From assembly GCA_029248825.1 (NCBI GenBank), contig JAQWIP010000161.1, positions 1 through 13,447 of the forward strand: a stretch of 13,447 nucleotides of DNA, written 5' to 3'. The position numbers and the translations under genes were made by a program. Below, one piece after another: positions 7,474 to 13,430 of this stretch; position 1 is the stretch's first letter, and each line of letters opens with the position of its first letter. The DNA is from Alphaproteobacteria bacterium (GTDB lineage Bacteria; Pseudomonadota; Alphaproteobacteria; RS24). The notes under the pieces were generated by a model. That model was not told where the DNA came from. It made no database searches and saw only the letters and a list, made by a program, of their open reading frames with translations.

Positions 7474-8481
7474 TTAAGCGAAGCGGCGCGCCAGCCAATC
7501 GAGCATCAAAGCGCTCAAGGCTTCGGGCTGCTCGTTTTGTGTCCAATGGCCGCAATTGTCGATAATATGGGTTTCCAAATCGTCGACATAGGCGGGCATG
7601 CCATCGGCCATAGAGGGCGGCAAGACGCGGTCATCGGCGGCGCAAATCATCAGGCTGGGGTGCGGCACGTTTTGCTCGATGCCCTCGGTGGCTTGCCAAT
7701 TGCGGGTGAAATTTCGATACCAATTTATGCCGCCGCGAAAGCCCGAGCGTTGATAGGCGTCGACGTAATAGGCAAAATCATCATCGTTAAGAAGCGGAAC
7801 CCCCGGCCAAGTCGCCTCGTCTTGCTGGATCATCTTCAGCAATTGAATCTTATCCCAAATCTCGGTCGAGCCTTCTGGCACATTTTGCACAGCTTGCGCG
7901 GGGCCGCCGCTTTGGCGATAGAGGCAGCGCAAGGGCAGGGCGGGGTCGGCGTCTAGCACGGCCTCGGCTTGGCCGTAGTTTTGAAACATCACGATATAAA
8001 AATCATCGCCCAAGGCCGTGCGCATCAGCTCAATCGGGTCTTGCGATAGGCGCGGGATGAAGGGCGTGTTGACACCAATCAGGCCAGCAATGCGCTCGGC
8101 TTGGAAAAACGGCAATTGCCACATCATGATGCCGCCCCAATCATGGCCGACAAAAACAGCTTTCTCCAGCCCATAGGCATCGAGCAGATGCGCCATATCG
8201 CCCGTCAAATGCTTCATGCCATAAAGCGGCACACCGCCTTCATCGCCAGCATCGCTCAGCGCTTTTCCGGTGAAACCATAGCCGCGCTGTTCGGGAATAA
8301 TCACATGCCAGCCCGCCTCTACCAGCTGCGGCACCACTTTGCGCCAACTATAGGCAACCTCTGGCCAGCCATGGCAAAGCAACACACTGGGGCGGTCTTC
8401 GTGCGGGGTGCCGGCTTCAAAAACCGCCATGCGGAGGTCTGGCAGGTCGATATACTTGGGGCTGTGCCAATCGATGCTCAT
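7474..8481 (-). CDS. Soluble epoxide hydrolase, alpha/beta-hydrolase fold
   Basis: The 335-residue product has the full epoxide hydrolase active site. HGWPE (37-41) is the oxyanion-hole motif, GHDWGG (112-117) holds the nucleophile Asp114, AADDRVLPP supplies the charge-relay acid (probably Asp284), and GHW gives the catalytic His312. The two cap-domain tyrosines that activate the epoxide correspond to Tyr162 (DFYIVMFQ) and Tyr255 (RGGINWYRN), as in mammalian soluble epoxide hydrolase. Asp rather than Ser at the nucleophile, together with both tyrosines, favours epoxide hydrolysis over esterase or haloalkane dehalogenase activity. No signal peptide is present, so it is cytoplasmic. The start is 13 bases after the end of the extended frame of the interrupted small exported protein, so it may be the last gene of that operon. 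The natural substrate is unknown. Confidence 0.9.
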   Translation of the reverse strand: MSIDWHSPKYIDLPDLRMAVFEAGTPHEDRPSVLLCHGWPEVAYSWRKVVPQLVEAGWHVIIPEQRGYGFTGKALSDAGDEGGVPLYGMKHLTGDMAHLLDAYGLEKAVFVGHDWGGIMMWQLPFFQAERIAGLIGVNTPFIPRLSQDPIELMRTALGDDFYIVMFQNYGQAEAVLDADPALPLRCLYRQSGGPAQAVQNVPEGSTEIWDKIQLLKMIQQDEATWPGVPLLNDDDFAYYVDAYQRSGFRGGINWYRNFTRNWQATEGIEQNVPHPSLMICAADDRVLPPSMADGMPAYVDDLETHIIDNCGHWTQNEQPEALSALMLDWLARRFA

Positions 8482-8494
8482 TCGGAAACCTAGC

Positions 8495-8809
8495 CTATTC
8501 CTGCATCAAATAAGTAGCTTTTTTTCCTTTTTCAATCGCCACCAAACACGGCTCCTCGTCGGTGTAATGGAAACTATAAACAAAGACTTTTTCGCCCTCC
8601 ATAACCAATCAACAAAATCCGGTGTCTTCATTCGGCGAATGCTTCGGGCAGGCCAGCATATCGATATGGGGAATATTTTCTTCAAACTCTGAGTAAGGCA
8701 CGGGGCAATGTTCCGCCGCCGATGCTGGAGAGGTGACGGCTAGGGCAAAACCAAGCAGGAAGACCAAGCCAGGGGCGGGTAGGAAAAAGCGTCGGGACAT
8801 AAAGGACAT
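8495..8809 (-). pseudogene. Small exported Cys-containing protein interrupted by an in-frame TGA
   Basis: From ATG at 8809 the frame encodes a signal peptide (hydrophobic LVFLLGFALAV, likely cleavage after SPASA or SPASAA) and a short mature part ending PNEDTGFC at codon 66. TGA then stops it at 8609-8611. The same frame continues with no further stop for 37 codons (LVMEGEKVFVYSFHYTDEEP, then CLVAIEKGKK and ATYLMQE) and ends at TAG 8495-8497. The continuation has normal amino-acid composition and a further Cys that could pair with one of three upstream ones, so the full-length product was probably about 104 residues. A CGA-to-TGA change (Arg to stop) is the simplest explanation; it could also be a readthrough codon or a sequence error. 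Other genes here stop at TGA, so TGA is not a general sense codon. The family is unknown to me. A start at 8800 is also possible; 8809 has a weak AGAG ahead. Confidence 0.65.
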
Positions 8810-8820
8810 GATTAAAATCT

Positions 8821-8994
8821 CTATTTTTGCGTGCGATAGGTTTGAAACCTTATAACACAATTGGTCTCTCGATTGGGTTTCACGGGCTCGTCTGAGGAAG
8901 CCGGAAGCACCAGAGGCACCACTTTGCTGGGGTGGCGACGCGAGGCTTGCAGATTTTTAAGCGTCACGCGAGTCGGGCCATGCATTCGGGTCAT
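8821..8994 (-). CDS. Small basic hypothetical protein (57 residues)
   Basis: An ATG at 8994, with GAAAGAGA shortly upstream, opens a 57-codon frame ending 11 bases before the start of the interrupted exported protein. The product is rich in Arg, Lys, Pro and Thr (for example KNLQASRRHPSKVVP and a C-terminal CVIRFQTYRTQK), with no membrane segment or signal. I do not recognise it. Length, basic character and position behind a Fur-box-like palindrome recall HemP/HmuP-type small iron-regulated proteins, but it lacks the C-terminal RLTxxxKLILTK signature, so I do not assign it there. Support for it being a gene is the correct orientation, the ribosome-site-like sequence and tight spacing to the next gene; a chance frame remains possible. 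A TTG at 9027 would extend it upstream, right up to the palindrome. Confidence 0.5.
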   Translation of the reverse strand: MTRMHGPTRVTLKNLQASRRHPSKVVPLVLPASSDEPVKPNRETNCVIRFQTYRTQK

Positions 8995-9028
8995 TTTATC
9001 TCTTTCTGTCCTGTTCTTTAATTGCAAC

Positions 9029-9043
9029 TAATAATCATTATTA
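9029..9043. promoter_or_regulatory. Fur-box-like 7-1-7 palindrome
   Basis: TAATAAT-C-ATTATTA is a perfect inverted repeat with seven-base arms around one base. The 7-1-7 Fur consensus is TGATAATNATTATCA; the site differs only at the second base of each arm, symmetrically. It is centred 42 bases upstream of the 57-residue ORF start and lies downstream of the epimerase gene, so any control would fall on the minus-strand operon leading to the exported protein and perhaps the epoxide hydrolase. The surroundings are AT-rich, which raises the chance of coincidence. A related Fur-family regulator (Irr, Mur, Zur) is an alternative. Confidence 0.45.
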
Positions 9044-9090
9044 ACTAATAGCACGCCGTCATGCAAGGTTTATTTAGAAAAGAATATGGG

Positions 9091-10080
9091 TTAGCCCCAA
9101 ATATCGCCGCTGGGCGGGTACAGGCTGGCGCCTTCAAACACCAACCCCGGTTCGCGGTCTTGCGCCAACCATAGCGGCCCATCTAGGTCGACGAGGTCCG
9201 CGTGTTGCGCCACAATAAAAGCCGGCGCCATAGACAAAGAAGTGGCCACCATGCAGCCGACCATAATTTTTTTGTGCCGCGCCCGCGCCATGTCGACGCA
9301 AGCCAAAGCCTCGGTCAGCCCGCCAGTTTTATCGAGTTTGATATTCACCCACGTATAGGCCTCGCTCATCGCTTCTATGTCGTGGCGATCGTGGACGCTT
9401 TCATCGGCGCAAAACGGCAAGTCTATTTGGCTCAGTCCGTGTTCTTGCGCCTGCGGCACGGGTTGCTCGAAAAACAACACGCCATAACGGCCCAAGAGGT
9501 CGGCATAGCGGGCCAGCTCGCTCAGTTGCCAGCCCTCATTGGCATCGACCACCAATTGCGCGTCGGGTCTGGCTTCGGCCACGGCGGCCAGACGGCTGAG
9601 GTCTGCCATCACGCCATCGGCGCCGCCGAGTTTTAATTTCAATAGCGGATAGGCCTGTGCTTTCACCGCCATAATGGCCATGCGGTCGGCGTCATCCAGC
9701 CCGATGGTAAAAGCGGTGGTGACGGGTTTCAAAGCGTCCAATCCGGCGCTGATATAAGCCCGCTCGCCGGTTTGTTTGGCGGTTAGATCCCATAGCGCAC
9801 AATCCAACGCATTTCGCGCGGCACCGGGCAAAAGCGCTTGGGCTAATTCCTCATGGCTCAGGCCCGCTTGCAGGGCCGGCAAAAGCGCTTCAATAGAGCC
9901 GCTGGCGGTCTCCAGGGTTTCGCCAAAGCGTGCATAAGGCACGGCCTCGCCGCGACCGCGCACGCCGTCTTCTTCTATTTCGACGCAAATCACCTCGGCA
10001 TCCATCTTGCTGCCGCGAGCAATCGAAAAGCGGCGCTTCAACGGCCAGGTTTCAACTTTAATGCTTATGTGGCGAGCCAT
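9091..10080 (-). CDS. dgcA: Dipeptide epimerase, enolase superfamily (L-Ala-D/L-Glu epimerase / DgcA type)
   Basis: The product of about 329 residues is a muconate-lactonizing-subgroup enolase-superfamily enzyme. The capping domain takes the first about 110 residues. The barrel shows KLKLGG with the KxK pair (Lys148, Lys150), metal ligands Asp179 (VVDANEGW), Glu205 (FFEQP) and Asp226 (CADES), and the opposing Lys248 in NIKLDKTGG. MVGCMVATSLSMAPA and DLDGP near the end match the dipeptide epimerase clade. Such enzymes interconvert L-Ala-D-Glu and L-Ala-L-Glu so that murein peptides can be degraded; alphaproteobacterial members are often annotated DgcA and paired with DgcN (DUF1611), which is absent on either side here. 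ATG at 10080 is preceded by AGAAGG eight bases away; TTG at 10098 is less likely. The next gene downstream is 97 bases away. Confidence 0.85.
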   Translation of the reverse strand: MARHISIKVETWPLKRRFSIARGSKMDAEVICVEIEEDGVRGRGEAVPYARFGETLETASGSIEALLPALQAGLSHEELAQALLPGAARNALDCALWDLTAKQTGERAYISAGLDALKPVTTAFTIGLDDADRMAIMAVKAQAYPLLKLKLGGADGVMADLSRLAAVAEARPDAQLVVDANEGWQLSELARYADLLGRYGVLFFEQPVPQAQEHGLSQIDLPFCADESVHDRHDIEAMSEAYTWVNIKLDKTGGLTEALACVDMARARHKKIMVGCMVATSLSMAPAFIVAQHADLVDLDGPLWLAQDREPGLVFEGASLYPPSGDIWG

Positions 10081-10125
10081 CAGACGAGCCTTCTTCAAAA
10101 ACGGACGCGGAAAGGATATGCATAT

Positions 10126-10138
10126 TATTGTGACAATA
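10126..10138. promoter_or_regulatory. Perfect 13-base palindrome in the epimerase/ferredoxin divergent region
   Basis: TATTGT-G-ACAATA is a perfect 6-1-6 inverted repeat between two divergent genes, 46 bases from the epimerase start and 68 from the ferredoxin start, just upstream of the candidate ferredoxin -35. It has the look of an operator for a dimeric regulator but matches no consensus I can name with confidence; it is not an FNR box (TTGATN4ATCAA). Confidence 0.3.
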
Positions 10139-10153
10139 TGGAGCGGCGAATGC

Positions 10154-10181
10154 TTGCTCTCAAGCGTAAATTGCTTATATT
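10154..10181 (+). promoter_or_regulatory. Candidate promoter of the ferredoxin gene
   Basis: TTGCTC (10154-10159) and TATATT (10176-10181) are 16 bases apart. The -10 matches the sigma-70 consensus at five of six positions, while the -35 is weak beyond its TTG. It would start transcription near 10188 and leave a leader of about 18 bases carrying the strong GGAGGA ribosome site at 10196-10201. Confidence 0.4.
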
Positions 10182-10205
10182 CAGAAAACTTATTTGGAGG
10201 ACATA

Positions 10206-10526
10206 ATGGCTAAAATTACTTTCGTCGGAAGCGACGGCACAGAAGTTTCTCATGAAGGCGACAACGGTATGACCGTCATGGAAGTGGCGATCAAAAATTC
10301 AGTCGTCGGTATCGATGCAGATTGCGGCGGCGCATGCGCTTGCGCGACTTGCCATGTTTATGTCCGCGACGAATGGTTGGCTAAAACCGGCGAACGCGCC
10401 GAAATGGAATCCGACATGTTGGATTTTGCGTTTGAAGTAAAAGACAACAGCCGCCTGTCTTGCCAGCTGAAAATCAGCGATGCGCTAGAAGGCTTGACTG
10501 TGGATGTGCCTGAAAAGCAATTCTAA
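10206..10526 (+). CDS. 2Fe-2S ferredoxin, adrenodoxin type
   Basis: The 106-residue protein has the cluster ligands in the order C-x5-C-x2-C (ADCGGACACATCHVY, about residues 39-53) and a fourth Cys in RLSCQL about 37 residues later. This is the spacing of adrenodoxin/putidaredoxin and bacterial Fdx/FdxB-type ferredoxins rather than plant-type ones. The acidic stretch between (ERAEMESDMLDFAFE) is the usual docking helix for a reductase or partner. It transfers single electrons in the cytoplasm; in alphaproteobacteria such proteins serve Fe-S cluster assembly, heme A synthesis or cytochrome P450s, and the neighbours do not decide which. ATG at 10206 follows GGAGGA closely; a TTG at 10194 overlaps that ribosome site and is unlikely. 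The stop overlaps the stop of the convergent chorismate mutase gene. Confidence 0.93.
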   Translation: MAKITFVGSDGTEVSHEGDNGMTVMEVAIKNSVVGIDADCGGACACATCHVYVRDEWLAKTGERAEMESDMLDFAFEVKDNSRLSCQLKISDALEGLTVDVPEKQF

Positions 10527-10822
10527 CGCTTATCAAACACCCGATATTCATGCTCGATAGAGCTTTCAATCAGTTGCCGCCAAACCGGTTCCGCAATCTC
10601 TGCTGCGAGCCCGGTTTTGGCGGCTTCTTTTAACACCAAGCTAATCACTTCTTCGATGCGCGCTTCATCGCGCACGGTGTCGCGCGCGGGTTTTACTTTG
10701 CCTGCGGCTTCAATCATTTTTTGGCGCTGGGTCAATAGCTCAACCAATTGGCGGTCGAGCGCGTCGATGGTTTCTCGAACATCAGCCATTTCAGGACAGG
10801 GGAGCGGGGCACGGTCGGTCAT
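10523..10822 (-). CDS. Chorismate mutase, AroQ (all-helical) fold, stand-alone
   Basis: At 99 residues this is a single-domain AroQ chorismate mutase, converting chorismate to prephenate for Phe and Tyr synthesis in the cytoplasm. By hand alignment with E. coli P-protein, Arg16 (VRETIDALD) matches Arg11, Arg33 (QRQKMI) matches Arg28, Lys44 (GKVKP) matches Lys39, Asp52 matches Asp48 and Arg55 matches Arg51. The C-terminal helix (PVWRQLIESSIEHE) has Glu92 where E. coli uses Gln88; yeast chorismate mutase also has Glu there. No prephenate dehydratase or dehydrogenase domain is attached. GAGAG lies just before ATG 10822; Met12 is a less likely start. The gene is 92 bases downstream of pgsA on the same strand and its stop TAG overlaps the ferredoxin TAA. 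Confidence 0.87.
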   Translation of the reverse strand: MTDRAPLPCPEMADVRETIDALDRQLVELLTQRQKMIEAAGKVKPARDTVRDEARIEEVISLVLKEAAKTGLAAEIAEPVWRQLIESSIEHEYRVFDKR

Positions 10823-10914
10823 TTATCTCTCGTCACATCTCTCATGGGTTTCGCCGGAACTGACGCAGATGTAGCCAAAAACGCGCCCCATTACCAGCCC
10901 ATGAAATATTTCGC

Positions 10915-11478
10915 TTAGCTATCCGACCAATCGGCGTGTTTCATGCCTTGGCGAACATAGTCATAGCCAGTAATTAAGGTCAAAATCGCGGCCAACCACA
11001 ATAGGCCAAGGCCAATGACATGGGCGCCCGAGATAAGCGTTTCGCCAGCTTGGTCGGACAGCAAAAAGCCAATGGCGACCATTTGAATGGTGGTTTTATA
11101 TTTCGCCAAAGTCGATACCGGAAGGGCAACGCGCAGCTCCATGAGATATTCGCGCAAGCCCGAAACCAGCACTTCGCGCGACAGAATAATCACCGCCGCC
11201 ACCATGTGCCAATCGTTGACAATATCAAAACCGACCAGCAGCATCAGGCAGGTCGCGACCATCAGCTTATCGGCAATCGGGTCGAGCATACGGCCAAAGC
11301 CCGACTGCACATCTAATTTGCGCGCCAGCCAGCCATCGAAGAAATCGGTGAAACCCGCGACAGAAAAAATCACCAGCGCCAGCCAATCGCCAAGATGACC
11401 CGAAACATAAAACGTGAGATAGACCGCCGGTATCATGGCGATGCGAAACAGGGTCAAGAGATTGGGCAGGTTTTGCAT
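10915..11478 (-). CDS. pgsA: CDP-diacylglycerol--glycerol-3-phosphate 3-phosphatidyltransferase
   Basis: The 187-residue integral membrane enzyme makes phosphatidylglycerophosphate from CDP-diacylglycerol and glycerol 3-phosphate, the committed step to phosphatidylglycerol and cardiolipin. The CDP-alcohol phosphotransferase signature is complete: Asp45-xx-Asp48-Gly49-xx-Ala52-Arg53, then Gly62-xxx-Asp66-xxx-Asp70, within TDFFDGWLARK and GRMLDPIADK. The N-terminal NLPNLLTLFRI is typical of PgsA rather than phosphatidylserine synthase. About six hydrophobic segments follow. The gene begins 12 bases after uvrC, and its ribosome site AAGGA overlaps the uvrC TAA, so uvrC and pgsA form one transcription unit, an order common in alphaproteobacteria. 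The moaD/moaE genes that often follow are not present; after a 92-base gap comes chorismate mutase. Confidence 0.95.
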   Translation of the reverse strand: MQNLPNLLTLFRIAMIPAVYLTFYVSGHLGDWLALVIFSVAGFTDFFDGWLARKLDVQSGFGRMLDPIADKLMVATCLMLLVGFDIVNDWHMVAAVIILSREVLVSGLREYLMELRVALPVSTLAKYKTTIQMVAIGFLLSDQAGETLISGAHVIGLGLLWLAAILTLITGYDYVRQGMKHADWSDS

Positions 11479-11490
11479 GGGGTCGGTTCC

Positions 11491-13362
11491 TTACGACTCA
11501 TCTGAGTTGAAGTGATTGTAGATGCGTTGCGCCATTTTTGCACTAATGCCGTCAACTTTTTCTAAATCGGCCAGCGCCGAACTGGCCACTTCGCGCGCCG
11601 AGCCGAAATGATGCAGCAGGGCTTTCTTGCGATGCCCGCCAATGCCTTCAATGCCATCGAGGGGGTTTTTGCGAATCTCGGCTTTGCGTTTGGCGCGGTG
11701 GCGGCCAATGGCAAACCGATGCGCTTCATCGCGCAGGCGTTGCAGGTAATACAGCACCGGCGAATTATGCGACATCATGAAATCTTGTTTGCCGACCATG
11801 AAAAACCGCTCGCGCCCGGCATCGCGGTCGGGGCCTTTGGCAACGCCCACGAGGGGAATATCTTCCAGCCCCAATTCGACCATGACTTTTCGCACAACGC
11901 TGAGCTGACCCTTGCCGCCATCGATTAAAATCAAATCGGGCCAAGCCGAGGTCTGGCGGTTTTCTTCTTTGGCGAGGCGTCCATAGCGGCGGGTAAACAC
12001 TTCGCGCATCATCGCGTAATCATCGCCCGGCGTAGTGGTCTCATCTTTAATGTCGAATTTACGATATTGGTTTTTAATAAACCCATCGGGGCCCGCCACA
12101 ATCATGCCGCCGATTTGATTGGTGCCTTGTAAATGGCTGTTGTCGAAAACTTCAATACGCTGCGGCGGGGCTTGCAGGCCAAAGGCATCGCCGACGCCTT
12201 TCAGCAAGAGCCGTTGGCTGGCGCTTTCCGAAACATGACGGCCAAGCGCTTCTTTGGCATTTTGTTCAGCGTGCGCAATCAGCTTCACTTTATCGCCGCG
12301 TTGGGGACGGTGGATTTTGACATTATGCCCCATGCGCGAGCTGAAGGCTTCGCCCAGAAGCGAGGCATTGGAGAGCGTGTGATTGATAAAAATCTCGCGC
12401 GGCACGGGGCGCGATTCATAGAACTGCCCCAGAAAAGCCTCCAAGATTTCGGTCTCGGTTTGGTGTTTGTCATGGCGCGGAAAATAAGCGCGATTGCCCA
12501 AATTATGGCCAGCGCGAATGAAGAAAACTTGCACACAAGACTGGCCGCCTTCTTGCACCACGGCCACGATATCGGCTTCCACCACATCGAGCGGATTGAC
12601 GCCATTGCCTCTTTGCACATAGGTGAGCGCGCGAATGCGATCGCGCGCGCTGGCCGCCACTTCAAAGTCGAGCGCCTCGCTGGCGCTTTGCATTTTCTCG
12701 AGCAGCGCGTCTTGCACTTTGCGGCTATTGCCCGATAGAAAATCGCGCGCCTCTTCAACCAGCTCATCATAGGCCTCGGTCGAAATCTCTCCGGTGCAGG
12801 GCGCCGAGCAGCGTTTGATTTGATAGAGTAGGCAGGGGCGTGAGCGGCTTTCGTAAACACTGTCGCTGCACGAGCGCAACAAAAATGCCCGCTGCAAAGT
12901 GTTAAGCGTTCGATTGACCGCGCCGGCCGAAGCAAAGGGCCCGAAATAAGCGCCGCGCCTTTTGCGCGCGCCTCGGTGTTTGTAAAGTTGCGGCACGGCA
13001 TGGTCATCGGCCAGCAAAATATAGGGGAAACTTTTATCGTCGCGCAGCAGCACATTATAGCGCGGGCGCAGTTTTTTAATCAGATTGGCTTCCAGCAGCA
13101 GCGCATCGGTTTCGGTTTCCGTGCGAATGAATTCCATCTGCCGCGTTGCGTCAATCATGGTCGAGATGCGGTTATTGTGTCCCGAGCGGCGGGCATAAGA
13201 GCCGACGCGGCTTTTGAGGTTTTTCGCCTTGCCGACATAAAGCGCATTGCCCTCGTCATCGAGCATGCGATAGACGCCTGGCGCGGCGGGCAGCGTCGCG
13301 ACTTTGGCCTCAATCAGGGCGCGTCCTTCAAGTTTTTCTGTTTCGCTCACAATACGTCCCAA
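11491..13362 (-). CDS. uvrC: Excinuclease ABC subunit C
   Basis: This 623-residue protein is the dual-incision nuclease of nucleotide excision repair, acting with UvrA and UvrB on damaged DNA. Domains in order: the GIY-YIG nuclease (PGVYRM at 28-33, YVGKAKNLKSRV at 42-53), which makes the 3' cut; a Cys-rich segment (PCLLYQIKRCSAPCTG); the UVR UvrB-binding helix pair (around 205-240); the RNase H-like UvrC domain with Asp in VFDNSHLQG (about 406) and LILIDGGKGQL (about 479), which makes the 5' cut; and C-terminal helix-hairpin-helix motifs (LDGIEGIGGHRKKALL and LEKVDGISAKMAQRI). No ATG lies at the N-terminus: the first candidates are TTG at 13362, with GGAGAG 12 bases ahead, and GTG at 13350, with GGGA about six bases ahead. 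Both fit the family length. pgsA follows in the same unit. Confidence 0.96.
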   Translation of the reverse strand: MGRIVSETEKLEGRALIEAKVATLPAAPGVYRMLDDEGNALYVGKAKNLKSRVGSYARRSGHNNRISTMIDATRQMEFIRTETETDALLLEANLIKKLRPRYNVLLRDDKSFPYILLADDHAVPQLYKHRGARKRRGAYFGPFASAGAVNRTLNTLQRAFLLRSCSDSVYESRSRPCLLYQIKRCSAPCTGEISTEAYDELVEEARDFLSGNSRKVQDALLEKMQSASEALDFEVAASARDRIRALTYVQRGNGVNPLDVVEADIVAVVQEGGQSCVQVFFIRAGHNLGNRAYFPRHDKHQTETEILEAFLGQFYESRPVPREIFINHTLSNASLLGEAFSSRMGHNVKIHRPQRGDKVKLIAHAEQNAKEALGRHVSESASQRLLLKGVGDAFGLQAPPQRIEVFDNSHLQGTNQIGGMIVAGPDGFIKNQYRKFDIKDETTTPGDDYAMMREVFTRRYGRLAKEENRQTSAWPDLILIDGGKGQLSVVRKVMVELGLEDIPLVGVAKGPDRDAGRERFFMVGKQDFMMSHNSPVLYYLQRLRDEAHRFAIGRHRAKRKAEIRKNPLDGIEGIGGHRKKALLHHFGSAREVASSALADLEKVDGISAKMAQRIYNHFNSDES

Positions 13363-13421
13363 TATCGGTAAATTCTCTCCATAGTCTAGCGAAAACTGGA
13401 CAAAATTTAATGCACGGGTTC

Positions 13422-13430
13422 TGTGGATAA
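13422..13430 (-). promoter_or_regulatory. Perfect DnaA-box 9-mer upstream of uvrC
   Basis: TGTGGATAA on the plus strand is TTATCCACA on the minus strand, the perfect high-affinity DnaA box. It lies 60 bases upstream of the uvrC start, in an AT-rich 85-base segment at the window edge that otherwise shows no gene. Only one box is visible, so this is not evidence for a replication origin; a single box could regulate the uvrC promoter or be chance. I found no LexA-type GTTCN7GTTC or CTGTN8ACAG motif here. Confidence 0.35.

Noticed and set aside
8609..8611. TGA read as selenocysteine or as tryptophan
   Set aside because: Other genes here clearly end in TGA (for example at 164-166 and 5326-5328) and Trp is coded by TGG, so there is no code change. 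I see no convincing SECIS-like hairpin right after the TGA, though I could not fold it.
8821..8994. Naming the 57-residue ORF as HemP/HmuP
   Set aside because: Length and Fur-box context fit, but the C-terminal RLTxxxKLILTK signature of that family is absent.
10823..10914. Gene or terminator in the pgsA-chorismate mutase gap
   Set aside because: It contains only a short GAAATATTTC palindrome and no stem with a T tract; no open frame with a ribosome site was found.
12285..13055. Long minus-strand frame of 256 codons inside uvrC
   Set aside because: It lies on the same strand in another frame of uvrC, with a Cys/Arg/Pro-rich composition. UvrC itself is fully supported by four domains over the same bases.
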